DNA from: Candidatus Omnitrophota bacterium
GTDB taxonomy: Bacteria > Omnitrophota > Gorgyraeia > Pluralincolimonadales > Pluralincolimonadaceae
Assembly (NCBI GenBank): GCA_041653595.1
Contig: JBAZFB010000016.1
Coordinates: 1-30,418 of the forward strand
Reading direction: 5' to 3'
Length of the DNA stretch: 30,418 nucleotides
A program made the translations under genes and the position numbers. The notes beneath the pieces are model-generated. The model did no database searches. It was not told the DNA's origin and worked only from the letters and a program-made list of their open reading frames with translations. This document shows, piece by piece, positions 1 to 6,895 of the stretch (positions within the stretch are counted from its first letter, which is position 1; the number at the start of each line of letters is the position of its first letter).

Positions 1-590
1 ATGCCTATCGCGCACAAGGCAATTTTCCCCAAGCCATCGCTGACTATAACAAGGCCATTGAAATAAATCCTAAACTTGCAGGAGCCTATATGAACCGTGG
101 GGTTGCCTACGGCCAGCAAAACAACTTATCCCAAGCCATCTCTGATCTTACCAGGGCCATTGAAATAAATCCTAAACTTGCAGAAGCCTATGGCAATCGC
201 GGGGTTGCCTATGACCATCAAGGCAATTTTCCCCAAGCCATCGCTGACTATAACAAGGCCATTGAAATAAATCCTAAACTTGCAGGAGCCTATATGAACC
301 GTGGGGTTGCCTATGACCATCAAGGCAATTTTCCCCAAGCCATCGCTGACTATAACAAGGCCATTGAAATAAATCCTAAACTTGCAGAAGCCTATATGAA
401 CCGTGGGGTTGCCTACGGCCAGCAAAACAACTTATCCCAAGCCATCGCTGACTATAACAAGGCCATTGAAATAAATCCTAAACTTGCAGAAGCCTATATG
501 AACCGTGGGGTTGCCTACGGCCAGCAAAACAACTTATCCCAAGCCATCTCTGATCTTACCAGGGCCATTGAAATAAATCCTAGCTATGCA
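1..590 (+). repeat. Tandem 102-bp repeats encoding TPR units
   Basis: A 102-bp unit recurs in register; for example the block beginning aaggcaattttcccc occurs near 18, 222 and 324. Copies differ by only a few bases, so the array is recent or homogenised by recombination and is likely to vary in copy number between strains. Confidence 0.9.
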
Positions 591-740
591 CAAGCCCATT
601 ACAACCGCGGGGTTGTCTATAGTGCGACAAAAGACTATGACAAGGCCTGGAATGATGTGCATAAAGCAGGGGAATTGGGATATAAAGCCGACCCCGCTTT
701 TCTTGATAGGCTTAAGAAAGCCTCTGGAAGGGATAAGTAG
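1..740 (+). CDS. TPR-repeat protein, 3' part (5' end outside window)
   Basis: The reading frame is open from base 3, so the gene begins upstream of the window. About 240 residues are visible. They form seven or so tetratricopeptide repeats of 34 residues (102 bp) with the canonical W/Y-A/G-F-Y-A-P spacing, seen as NRGVAY, QAI and AIEINP blocks. These build a helical protein-protein interaction scaffold. The repeats are almost identical at DNA level and come in two versions, GQQNNLSQAISDLTRA and DHQGNFPQAIADYNKA, plus one hybrid. The last repeat is diverged (SATKDYDKAW) and ends in a charged tail. Base composition looks more AT-rich than the neighbours, which hints at a different origin. The partner and function cannot be read from this end; family assignment is certain. 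Confidence 0.93.
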   Translation, partial: AYRAQGNFPQAIADYNKAIEINPKLAGAYMNRGVAYGQQNNLSQAISDLTRAIEINPKLAEAYGNRGVAYDHQGNFPQAIADYNKAIEINPKLAGAYMNRGVAYDHQGNFPQAIADYNKAIEINPKLAEAYMNRGVAYGQQNNLSQAIADYNKAIEINPKLAEAYMNRGVAYGQQNNLSQAISDLTRAIEINPSYAQAHYNRGVVYSATKDYDKAWNDVHKAGELGYKADPAFLDRLKKASGRDK

Positions 741-840
741 TCTTATACAAGTTGCAGTGAATCTAATTGTGTATGGATGAGTTTAGATTGGTCTGAGTAT
801 AGTCAGTTGCGAAATTCGTCTAACACAGGGAGCCATAATA

Positions 841-880
841 AAAACCCTCTGCAATTAACCGTTGCGGAGGGTTTTTATTT
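841..880 (+). terminator. Intrinsic terminator after the TPR gene
   Basis: Left arm 841-854 and right arm 862-875 pair over 14 bp with one T-G wobble around a 7-nt loop, followed by a T-rich tract. The A-run on the left means it could also work on the other strand. The right arm doubles as a -35 element for the next promoter. Confidence 0.85.
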
Positions 881-890
881 GGAGTAGAAT
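862..890 (+). promoter_or_regulatory. Sigma70-type promoter inside/after terminator
   Basis: TTGCGG (862-867), 17-bp spacer, TAGAAT (885-890). The -35 lies in the 3' arm of the terminator stem. It would drive the membrane protein gene at 912, which has a strong AAAGGAGG ribosome site. Confidence 0.6.
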
Positions 891-911
891 CAATTCAAAA
901 GGAGGTTCAAA

Positions 912-1496
912 ATGGTTAATGAATTGTTGGATATCGCGAAATTCCTCCTGGGGTTCTTGCCCTGGATCCTGTTTTTGATCTTGCCGACCGATAGCTGGGA
1001 ACATTTGGAGAGAGCAGTTGCGATATGCCTGGCCATATCCGTTATTTTCGGCTGGAAAGAGCTGCGCAAGGGCTTCATTTTGCAGTGGGCTTCTATAATG
1101 TTTTTCCTTGTTTGCACAGTATCATTCTACGGCTTCAAGTGGATCTGGCTGGCCCAGCATATGGCCATTATTTCAAACGGTTTCCTGACCGGTGTTATTT
1201 GGTTCACGGTGCTGACAGGCAAGCCGTTCACATTGCAATATGCGCGGGAAGAGCTGCCGAAAGATCAATGGGATAATGTAGATATGATCCGCGGCTGCCG
1301 GTTCATCGCCATTTTTTGGGGAGCGCTGCTTTTGGTCCCGACAGTTTTCAGCGCTTTCCGGTTATTCTATCCCGCCGCCTTACCGGGTTCTTTCTATTCC
1401 TACCTCAGCCCGCTCTGCATCATTATCGGCGTATCTTATACCACTTTATATAAACACAAGAAACGAGAGCAGCGGGGAGCCGAATCGCACAGTTGA
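912..1496 (+). CDS. Uncharacterised integral membrane protein
   Basis: This 194-residue protein has about six hydrophobic segments, near residues 8-24, 32-46, 54-72, 78-96, 130-150 and 158-176. Between the fourth and fifth lies a cytosolic-looking stretch, GKPFTLQYAREELPKDQW, that I associate loosely with conserved uncharacterised membrane proteins. The C-terminus is basic and hydrophilic. AAAGGAGGTTC sits at good distance before the ATG, so the start is secure. It has its own promoter overlapping the upstream terminator. The next gene begins 36 nt downstream and may be co-transcribed. No catalytic motif or transporter signature is recognised, so function is unknown. Confidence 0.8.
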   Translation: MVNELLDIAKFLLGFLPWILFLILPTDSWEHLERAVAICLAISVIFGWKELRKGFILQWASIMFFLVCTVSFYGFKWIWLAQHMAIISNGFLTGVIWFTVLTGKPFTLQYAREELPKDQWDNVDMIRGCRFIAIFWGALLLVPTVFSAFRLFYPAALPGSFYSYLSPLCIIIGVSYTTLYKHKKREQRGAESHS

Positions 1497-1531
1497 TCGC
1501 AAGCCAGTTTCCCAAACAGAAAGGACCAGCC

Positions 1532-2104
1532 ATGGCAAAGAAGGTATTGTTTTTCGTATTATTAGTAATGTTGTTGATCCCTCAGTTAGCTCGCTCCGAA
1601 GGAGCGAAACCCATCCAGTTGGCTATATTCGATCCTATCCAGCTCGTCCCGGAGAATGAGTCCATAGGAGGCCTGAGCCTTAGCCTTATCTACGGAGCCA
1701 ATCAGGATGTCAGCGGCATAAGCCTCGGCCTCATAAACCGCACCAAAGGGCGCGGCGTAGGCCTGCAATACGGCGCCGTGAATATTACGGAAGGCGATTT
1801 CACCGGGTTGCAGTGGGGTTTTGTTAACTGGTCGGAAGGATTCATGCATGGCCTGCAATACGGCGCCTTGAATGTCTCGAAAGGCCAGTCCGCGGGCGTA
1901 GAGCTGGGCCTGGTCAATTACAGCAAGGATTCATTCAGCGGTTTCCAGGGCGGCGTCGTCAATTACGCGGGGGAGATGCACGGCCTCCAGTTCGGGTTCG
2001 TCAACTATACGAAATCCCTCGACGGCCTCCAGATAGGCCTCGCCAACTACAACGGCAACAAGAAGCCGCTGGAATTCATGGTCCTTGTTAACTGGTCCTT
2101 CTAA
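1532..2104 (+). CDS. Exported protein with 15-residue GLQxGxVN repeats
   Basis: The start at 1532 is chosen because an AAGGA site lies 7 nt upstream and it begins a clean signal peptide (MAKKVLFFVLLVMLLIPQLARS). A TTG at 1493 in the same frame would bury that peptide. The mature part, about 168 residues, consists of eight repeats of roughly 15 residues with consensus G-L-Q-x-G-x-V-N-x-S/T-x-G, such as GLQYGAVNITEGDFT. It ends in WSF, an aromatic end typical of outer-membrane barrels. The repeats resemble the surface-repeat family described in Leptospira (LA_2272-like), a resemblance I judge by pattern only. An outer-surface beta structure is likely; the function is unknown. Confidence 0.75.
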   Translation: MAKKVLFFVLLVMLLIPQLARSEGAKPIQLAIFDPIQLVPENESIGGLSLSLIYGANQDVSGISLGLINRTKGRGVGLQYGAVNITEGDFTGLQWGFVNWSEGFMHGLQYGALNVSKGQSAGVELGLVNYSKDSFSGFQGGVVNYAGEMHGLQFGFVNYTKSLDGLQIGLANYNGNKKPLEFMVLVNWSF

Positions 2105-2113
2105 CACGCGGTT

Positions 2114-2377
2114 ATGTGGTATATTTATATATTGAAGTGCAAGGGCGGAACTTTATACACGGGCATGACCAATGATCTGGAACGCCGCTTCAAAGAACAC
2201 TTGAGCGGGAAAAGCCGTTACACCAGCTACAACCGGCCCGTATGTTTAGTATATAAAGAGGAACATCCGACCAGGTCCGCGGCGGCGAAACGTGAGGCCG
2301 AGATCAAGAATTGGGCTCGCGGAAAGAAACTTGCGCTTATTAAAAGCGGGATAATGACCGCAAGGAGGCAGGGATGA
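2114..2377 (+). CDS. GIY-YIG nuclease superfamily protein (UPF0213/YhbQ-like)
   Basis: This 87-residue single-domain protein has the GIY-YIG core: YIYIL at residues 3-7, YTG at 15-17, the catalytic-type Arg in ERRFKEH near 25, and the KREAEIK helix with the metal-binding Glu near 60. Length and layout match the small stand-alone UPF0213 family, whose members are thought to be structure-specific DNA endonucleases. It starts 9 nt after the repeat-protein stop, and its own stop overlaps the next ATG (ATGA), so the three genes probably share a transcript. No cognate repair partner is nearby, and a specific role cannot be inferred. Confidence 0.9.
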   Translation: MWYIYILKCKGGTLYTGMTNDLERRFKEHLSGKSRYTSYNRPVCLVYKEEHPTRSAAAKREAEIKNWARGKKLALIKSGIMTARRQG

Positions 2378-2736
2378 AAAAAATAATGGCAGCGGCCGCG
2401 ATATTGTGCCTTGCGGCGAGTTGTTTCGCGGTAACTCCTTCCCAGCAAAAAATGGAACGTGAAGCTTTGGTAGGAGATGATCAGTCGGCAGGGCTTTCCG
2501 GGGAAGAAGCGCCCCTCGTGACATTGGCCGGTGAAATAGTCTCGATCAAGAGGTCGCTCAATAAGATCACGGTCAAGGACCAGAATACGAGCACCGAGAA
2601 GGAATTTACCGTAAAGTCCGAAGATATCAAGTCGGTCAAGCTCGGAGATACTGTCGAGGTCAAATATAAGCCCGGCTCAGGCGTCGCCGATAGCATTACG
2701 GCCGCGAAACCCTCGCAGCCGTCACCGGCGTACTAA
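2374..2736 (+). CDS. Small exported protein with OB-like/beta domain
   Basis: A 120-residue protein with an N-terminal signal sequence (MKKIMAAAAILCLAASCFA). Cleavage after SCFA is likely; an alternative lipoprotein reading at the Cys in LAASC is weaker because the -1 residue is Ser and -3 is Ala. Residues 50-110 look like a small beta barrel, with alternating strands ending in GDTVEVKY, like other short periplasmic DUF5666-like or OB-fold proteins. The tail is rich in Pro/Ser. It overlaps the upstream GIY-YIG gene by 4 nt, indicating translational coupling. No enzymatic motif is visible. Confidence 0.75.
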   Translation: MKKIMAAAAILCLAASCFAVTPSQQKMEREALVGDDQSAGLSGEEAPLVTLAGEIVSIKRSLNKITVKDQNTSTEKEFTVKSEDIKSVKLGDTVEVKYKPGSGVADSITAAKPSQPSPAY

Positions 2737-2745
2737 TAAAATATG

Positions 2746-2774
2746 TTGCGTTGGGTTTTAATTTAAGGTAGAAT
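2746..2774 (+). promoter_or_regulatory. Promoter of the zinc-ribbon gene
   Basis: TTGCGT (2746-2751), 17-bp spacer, GG-TAGAAT (-10 at 2769-2774), followed by about 36 nt of leader and a perfect AAGGAGG ribosome site. The element is very similar to those at 862 and 3023. Confidence 0.65.
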
Positions 2775-2810
2775 TATATCAAAGGTAGTTGTTAATAAAA
2801 AGGAGGTAAC

Positions 2811-2981
2811 ATGGGGTATCAAGGTGGTGGTGGTGGTGGGTTCGGCGGCGCGCCGAGAGAGATGCACAAAGCGACTTGCGCGGATTGTAAGAAGGAATGC
2901 GAAGTCCCCTTCAAACCGAGAGATGACCGTCCCGTATATTGCAAGGACTGTTTTTCGAAGCGCAAGAACGAAGGACGTTAA
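2811..2981 (+). CDS. CxxC-x17-CxxC zinc-ribbon small protein
   Basis: A 56-residue protein beginning at ATG 2811 directly after AAAAGGAGGTAAC. A six-glycine N-terminus (MGYQ then Gly run) leads into CADC, exactly 17 residues, then CKDC, which is the CxxC-x17-CxxC signature of a widespread small zinc-ribbon family often tied to RNA/DNA-binding or to gly-rich CSP/RNP-like proteins. The C-terminus is basic (SKRKNEGR). It has its own promoter and a strong terminator, so it is a stand-alone, probably well-expressed gene. Family membership is secure by motif spacing; the molecular role is not known. Confidence 0.85.
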   Translation: MGYQGGGGGGFGGAPREMHKATCADCKKECEVPFKPRDDRPVYCKDCFSKRKNEGR

Positions 2982-3007
2982 AGAGACTCGATAGACAGAT
3001 CAAAGGT

Positions 3008-3040
3008 CCCCTGCAATTTAACTTGCAGGGGATTTTTGTT
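3008..3040 (+). terminator. Strong intrinsic terminator after zinc-ribbon gene
   Basis: CCCCTGCAA (3008-3016) and TTGCAGGGG (3023-3031) form a perfect 9-bp stem with a 6-nt loop, followed by ATTTTTGTTT. The 3' arm provides the -35 of the next promoter. Confidence 0.92.
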
Positions 3041-3051
3041 TGCCGTAGAAT
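3023..3051 (+). promoter_or_regulatory. Promoter embedded in terminator; leaderless start
   Basis: TTGCAG (3023-3028) lies in the terminator's 3' arm, then a 17-bp spacer, then TAGAAT (3046-3051). Only 6 nt separate the -10 from ATG 3058, so transcription should begin at or within a base or two of the start codon. Confidence 0.6.
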
Positions 3052-3057
3052 AACACC

Positions 3058-3648
3058 ATGCCAAAAAAGATATTGGTCCTCAACGGAAGCCCGAAAAGGA
3101 ACGGTAATACCGCAAAGCTTGTCGAGTGGTTCACTGAGGCCGCGCGCTCGAAGGCCGCCGATGTCGAGGTCATAAACGCCGCTTTCCTCAAGTACAAGTC
3201 CAGCGGCTGCACATCCTGCAGGACCTGCCAGAAGATAAAGGAATACAAATGCGCGATAAAGGACGATGCGCAGCCGGTCCTCAGGAAGATGGCGAAGGCG
3301 GATGTCATCGTATTCGCCACGCCGTTATATTTCTACGGGCCGAGCGCCCAGCTTAAGGTCATAATCGACCGGATGTTCTCGCTCTATAAATGGGACAATA
3401 CGACCGATACGTTTACGTCCCCCCTGAAGGGCAAGACCATGGTCCTGCTGCTCAACGCCTATGAAGACGTAGGCCTGGACCTGGTAAAGAAGTCATTTAA
3501 GATCATAGCCGACTACAGCGAAATGAAGTTCCTCTCCCTGCTTGTCCCCAATGCCCGCGAATCCGGGGAGATCGTAAAACTAAAGGGCATCCGCAAGAAA
3601 GCGGCCGCGTTCGGCAAAAAAATAGCTTTTATTGCTTTAAAAGAGTAA
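3058..3648 (+). CDS. Iron-sulfur flavoprotein / flavodoxin-family NAD(P)H reductase
   Basis: This 196-residue protein has a flavodoxin fold. GSPKRNGNT (residues 10-18) is the FMN phosphate loop, and TPLYFYGPSAQLK followed by IDR is the second FMN-contacting region. Four cysteines at 51, 54, 57 and 65 give C-x2-C-x2-C-x7-C, the compact motif that binds a [4Fe-4S] cluster in iron-sulfur flavoproteins of anaerobes. Such proteins shuttle electrons, often from ferredoxin to O2/H2O2 or other acceptors, which fits the rubrerythrins nearby. There is no Shine-Dalgarno; a promoter 6 nt upstream suggests leaderless translation. The exact substrate is unknown. Confidence 0.88.
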   Translation: MPKKILVLNGSPKRNGNTAKLVEWFTEAARSKAADVEVINAAFLKYKSSGCTSCRTCQKIKEYKCAIKDDAQPVLRKMAKADVIVFATPLYFYGPSAQLKVIIDRMFSLYKWDNTTDTFTSPLKGKTMVLLLNAYEDVGLDLVKKSFKIIADYSEMKFLSLLVPNARESGEIVKLKGIRKKAAAFGKKIAFIALKE

Positions 3649-3668
3649 GATAATTTTCCGCAGAGTAT

Positions 3669-3676
3669 GGTAAAAT
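3669..3676 (+). promoter_or_regulatory. Extended -10 upstream of cyclophilin
   Basis: TGGTAAAAT contains a TGn extended -10 with TAAAAT at 3671-3676. No convincing -35 was found at 16-18 bp. Confidence 0.4.
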
Positions 3677-3697
3677 AACCAAAAAGGAGATGGGACA

Positions 3698-4258
3698 ATG
3701 AAGAGGATTTTTGTCTTAATTGGCGTTCTATTTTTTGCAATAACCGGCACTAACATCAACGGAGGCCTTTTTGCCATGGATGACCAGGTCGTTGTATTAG
3801 AAACTAACCAGGGGAATATCGAGATAAAACTTATACCCGAGGTAGCGCCGAAGGCTTGTGAGAATTTCATCACGCTTGCCGGGAAGGGGTATTATGACGG
3901 CCTGATATTCCACAGGGTCATAAAAGGTTTTATGATACAGGGCGGCGACCCGACAGGGACGGGCACGGGCGGGCAATCGTGCTGGGGAAAACCGTTTGCG
4001 GACGAAACCGACCCGAAAGTCCAGTTTGATACTCCGGGAGTACTGGCCATGGCGAACGCAGGGCCAAATACCAACGGTAGCCAGTTCTTCATTACTACCG
4101 CCAAGACCCCGTGGCTTAACGGGAAACATACGATATTCGGCAAAGTGGTATCTGGCTATGATGTGGTCGAGAAGATAGAGAACTCGGCCGTCGGCAGGAA
4201 CGACAAGCCTAAGGCCGAGCAAAAGATCGTCAAGGCATATTTAAAGGCCGCAAAATAA
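3698..4258 (+). CDS. Cyclophilin-type peptidyl-prolyl cis-trans isomerase
   Basis: A 186-residue protein with the complete cyclophilin core: FHRVIKGFMIQGGDPTGTG (catalytic Arg in FHR), MANAGPNTNGSQFFITT and WLNGKHTIFGKV. It catalyses cis-trans isomerisation of X-Pro bonds during folding. AAAAGGAGATGG precedes ATG 3698, and residues 1-26 (MKRIFVLIGVLFFAITGTNI...) look like a signal peptide, so the product is probably periplasmic. An internal ATG at 3776 with its own GGAGG 10 nt upstream begins MDDQVVVLET, the usual start of cytosolic enzymes, so two isoforms are possible. It converges on the exported rubrerythrin gene 4 nt away with no visible terminator. Confidence 0.95.
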   Translation: MKRIFVLIGVLFFAITGTNINGGLFAMDDQVVVLETNQGNIEIKLIPEVAPKACENFITLAGKGYYDGLIFHRVIKGFMIQGGDPTGTGTGGQSCWGKPFADETDPKVQFDTPGVLAMANAGPNTNGSQFFITTAKTPWLNGKHTIFGKVVSGYDVVEKIENSAVGRNDKPKAEQKIVKAYLKAAK

Positions 4259-4262
4259 ATAT

Positions 4263-4901
4263 TTAATTAACGGCCGTAAATTTTTCCTTTGGAGCGCCGC
4301 AAATAGAGCAGACCATAGGCGGCTTATTCTCCGTCACATTGCCGCAAACCAGGCATACGAAGAAATCCTTCTTCTGGCCTTTCCATGAATCAAGGTCCTT
4401 CAGAGCCTTTTTGAATAGTTGGGCGTGAACTGCCTCGACCCTCACTGCGCCCTTGAACGAAGCGATCGCGGGTTTGACCTTATCCTTCTCCGCCTGGGCC
4501 AGGAATTCCGGGTACATCTTGCCGGATTCGTAATTTTCCCCGTTTATGGCCGTTTCAAGGTTTTCTTTCGTGCTTTTTACAGGCGTGGCCAGCATATTCA
4601 CCTTGGGGACCCCGCCTAATTCCTTTATCGCCCTTTCATGCCCCTCATAATGGACCTGCTCCGAACGCGCGGCTGCCCTGAAAAGACTCGCAACGCCCTT
4701 GTAGCCTTCCTTGTCCGCCTGCTGGGCGAATGACATGTAGCGGACCTGGGCGTTCTTTTCGCCGTTATAAGCGGATAAAAGATTAGCTAGTGTTGCTCCG
4801 GGCTTCGCGGCGGCCGGTTTTGCGGCGGCGTATGCTTTGCCGGAAAGCAAAGAGAAGACAGCGACGCAGAGCGCCATTACGATAACGCCTCTCCTGAACA
4901 T
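4263..4901 (-). CDS. Rubrerythrin with signal peptide (exported)
   Basis: Start set at 4901, 4 nt after AAAGGAGGG on the minus strand; this gives 212 residues beginning MFRRGVIVMALCVAVFSL with cleavage after KAYA, a classic signal peptide. The 4952 start in the same frame has no ribosome site. The mature protein carries a ferritin-like four-helix domain with paired diiron ligands (SEQVHYEGH and RVEAVHAQLF) and a C-terminal rubredoxin-like Fe(SCys)4 site (CLVCG and CSICG). Rubrerythrins reduce H2O2 using NADH-linked electron donors and are usually cytoplasmic, so export is unusual and the periplasmic electron donor is unknown. An Ala/Pro/Lys linker follows the cleavage site. Confidence 0.93.
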   Translation of the reverse strand: MFRRGVIVMALCVAVFSLLSGKAYAAAKPAAAKPGATLANLLSAYNGEKNAQVRYMSFAQQADKEGYKGVASLFRAAARSEQVHYEGHERAIKELGGVPKVNMLATPVKSTKENLETAINGENYESGKMYPEFLAQAEKDKVKPAIASFKGAVRVEAVHAQLFKKALKDLDSWKGQKKDFFVCLVCGNVTENKPPMVCSICGAPKEKFTAVN

Positions 4902-4923
4902 AGTACCCTCCTTTGTTGCGGCC

Positions 4924-4952
4924 ATTTTCACATAACCAGCCGGGGATTTCAA
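4924..4952 (-). promoter_or_regulatory. Possible promoter of exported rubrerythrin
   Basis: On the minus strand: TTGAAA (4952-4947), 17-bp spacer, GAAAAT (4929-4924) preceded by TG at the extended -10 position. The -10 is imperfect. Confidence 0.4.
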
Positions 4953-5002
4953 TAGGGTTATTCTACATTATTCTGACTTTTTTCCGCTTTCTTTTCTTCC
5001 TC

Positions 5003-5031
5003 TTGCGGAGGTCCCGTCTTTAAGGTAAAAT
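5003..5031 (+). promoter_or_regulatory. Promoter of CDF transporter; leaderless start
   Basis: TTGCGG (5003-5008), 17-bp spacer, GG-TAAAAT (-10 at 5026-5031), then 6 nt to ATG 5038. No ribosome-binding site fits between, so the message is predicted to be leaderless. Confidence 0.6.
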
Positions 5032-5037
5032 GTAACC

Positions 5038-5952
5038 ATGCAAAAAACCGTTGAGATAACCGATAAAGCGAGCGAGCGCAGCCAATTATCCGCGGCGAGC
5101 GTATCATTCTGGGGCTCGATAGCGCTATTTGTTATTTCTGCGGCAGCGGGTATCGCCGTGGATTCCATCACGCTTATTTTGGACGCTTCCGCAAGCCTTG
5201 TCATTTTGGTCGTAGCCTTCCTCATGAGCTCCACGATAAAGAAGATACACAGCCCGCCCGACGAGATCTTCAATTTCGGTTATGAAAAATACGAGCCGTT
5301 CACGGTCGTATTGCAGGGCGCCCTTATAATCACGACCTGCCTGATAAGCGCTAAATTCGCGATCCAGGACATCGTCCATTCGGAAGATATAGAGAATTAC
5401 CGGATACCTGTTATCGCGGCATGCCTGTCAGTCGCGATAGGGGTGTTCGTAAGCATATTCATCAAAGCCGCCGCGCGCAGGACACACTCATCGATGATGC
5501 ATACGGCGAGCATGCATTGGTTCATAGATACAGGCATGTCGGTCGGCATACTCGGCGGGTTTTGCGCGGGCTGGGTGCTGAAAGAGAAGGGGTACACCAA
5601 TATCACGCGTTTCGTCGACCCGGCCATGGCTATTATACTGGCGCTGATCTTCATTATACCTCCCGCGAGAACGATAAAAAGGCATTTTATGGAGCTTTTG
5701 GATGCCGTCCCGTCAAAAGATATAAGGGATAAAGTAAGGCAGGTAGTGGATGAATATAAGCCCAGGATGTTCGGTGTCAGCAGGGTCAGGACAAGGAAAG
5801 CCGGGGATAAGATCTTCGTAGATATCTGTTTTGTCGTGAAGGAAGATATGACCGTCAGGGAGGCCGAAGCGGTCGCCGCGGATTTCGAGAAGGACCTTAA
5901 GACCCATTTGCGCCATCTTGACGTAGTGGTATATTTTAAACCTATGAAATAA
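5038..5952 (+). CDS. Cation diffusion facilitator (CDF) family transporter
   Basis: A 304-residue membrane protein with six predicted transmembrane segments in the first ~220 residues and a cytoplasmic C-terminal domain with the beta-alpha-beta layout of CDF exporters. It resembles Fe/Zn/Cd/Co2+:H+ antiporters. FGYEKYEPF after TM2 and HWFIDTGMS in TM5 (His and Asp of the transport site) are typical. In TM2 only one of the usual two Asp residues is present: LILDASASL has the second, with Thr in place of the first, as in some COG3965-like members. The metal cannot be predicted. It starts without a Shine-Dalgarno, just behind a promoter, and heads a tightly packed run with ybgC and the sigma factor. 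Confidence 0.9.
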   Translation: MQKTVEITDKASERSQLSAASVSFWGSIALFVISAAAGIAVDSITLILDASASLVILVVAFLMSSTIKKIHSPPDEIFNFGYEKYEPFTVVLQGALIITTCLISAKFAIQDIVHSEDIENYRIPVIAACLSVAIGVFVSIFIKAAARRTHSSMMHTASMHWFIDTGMSVGILGGFCAGWVLKEKGYTNITRFVDPAMAIILALIFIIPPARTIKRHFMELLDAVPSKDIRDKVRQVVDEYKPRMFGVSRVRTRKAGDKIFVDICFVVKEDMTVREAEAVAADFEKDLKTHLRHLDVVVYFKPMK

Positions 5953-5956
5953 TCCC

Positions 5957-6352
5957 ATGTCAAAAAGCCGGCTGGAAAAGAAGATATATTACCACGACAC
6001 GGATTGCGGCGGCGTCGTTTATCACGCCTCGTATTTAAACCATCTCGAAGAAGGCAGGACCGAACTTCTTCGAGAAAAAGGTGTCGATGTCGGAGAACTC
6101 GCCCGCGAGGGGACGATCTTTCCGGTCGTCCGCATCGAAATCGAATACAAATACCCCGCAGTATACGGCGACACCATCGAAGTGCTCACCTCGATCGAGA
6201 AGGTCGGCCACGCCTCCATAAATTTCGACCAGGAGATAATGAAGGGCGGCACCCTGCTGCTGAAGGCGAAGGTCGTTTGCGCGTGCGTGGATGCGGACCT
6301 GAAGGCAAAGCCTATCCCTGAAGCGGAACTTTCCAAACTGAAAATTGTCTAA
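5957..6352 (+). CDS. ybgC: YbgC-like acyl-CoA thioesterase (4HBT hotdog fold)
   Basis: A 131-residue single hotdog domain. YYHDTDCGGVVYHASYLNH near residues 11-29 holds the catalytic Asp and the helix of the 4-hydroxybenzoyl-CoA thioesterase family, and EEGRTELLRE follows as in YbgC. These enzymes hydrolyse short- or long-chain acyl-CoA or acyl-ACP thioesters, and in proteobacteria ybgC sits with tol-pal; no tol-pal genes are seen here. It begins 4 nt after the transporter stop without a clear ribosome site, so coupled translation is likely. Its TAA is immediately followed by the sigma-factor ATG. Substrate unknown; family firm. Confidence 0.92.
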   Translation: MSKSRLEKKIYYHDTDCGGVVYHASYLNHLEEGRTELLREKGVDVGELAREGTIFPVVRIEIEYKYPAVYGDTIEVLTSIEKVGHASINFDQEIMKGGTLLLKAKVVCACVDADLKAKPIPEAELSKLKIV

Positions 6353-6895
6353 ATGAGTGAAAAGAGCATAAATTTCGACGAACTGGTCCTGGAGCATAAG
6401 GACAAGGTGTTTAATTTATGCTATCGCTTCATGGGCGATCACGGCGAGGCCGACGACTGCGCGCAGGAGACTTTCGTCAAGGCATACCGGTCGCTGAAGG
6501 ATTTCAGGCGCGAGTCGTCAGTATCGACGTGGATCTACAGGATAGCGGTAAACACGTGCAAGAACAGGCTCTCTTCCGCGCAATACCGCAGGAGCAGGTA
6601 TATGGTGCGGCTCGATGAGCCGAAAGATACCGGGGACGGCGAGCAGCCGGTCGAGATAGGCGGCAAGGCCCTTTCCCCGTCGGCTGAGCTGGACAGGAAA
6701 GAAAAGGGGGAGACGATACAGGAGGCGATAAATTCACTTAGCGGCGACCACAGGTCGGTTGTCGTGCTCCGCGATATCGAAGGGCTCTCATACGAGGAGA
6801 TATCTGAAATTACGGGTTATAACCTCGGCACAGTGAAATCGAAACTGGCGAGGGCGAGGCAGGAATTAAGGGAGAAGCTAAAGGGGCTGGTCTAG
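6353..6895 (+). CDS. ECF-type RNA polymerase sigma factor (sigma-24/RpoE-like)
   Basis: A 180-residue protein with region 2 at about residues 8-75 (NLCYRFMGDHGEADDCAQE for core and -10 binding, then STWIYRIAVNTCKN) and region 4 at about 118-175 (LSGDHRSVVVLRDIEGLSY, then the helix-turn-helix ending GTVKSKLARAR). The linker is charged and 40 residues long. It replaces the housekeeping sigma at stress or envelope promoters. Its ATG abuts the ybgC stop, and its own TAG is directly followed by the putative anti-sigma ATG, so all three are translated from one message. The signal and the regulon are unknown. Confidence 0.95.
   Translation: MSEKSINFDELVLEHKDKVFNLCYRFMGDHGEADDCAQETFVKAYRSLKDFRRESSVSTWIYRIAVNTCKNRLSSAQYRRSRYMVRLDEPKDTGDGEQPVEIGGKALSPSAELDRKEKGETIQEAINSLSGDHRSVVVLRDIEGLSYEEISEITGYNLGTVKSKLARARQELREKLKGLV

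Noticed and set aside
126..425. 99-residue minus-strand frame in the TPR region
   Set aside because: It is the reverse translation of the repeat array; the plus-strand TPR frame explains it.
1493..1531. TTG start extending the 15-residue-repeat protein upstream
   Set aside because: It would place 13 residues before a clean signal peptide; AAGGA lies at the correct distance before ATG 1532.
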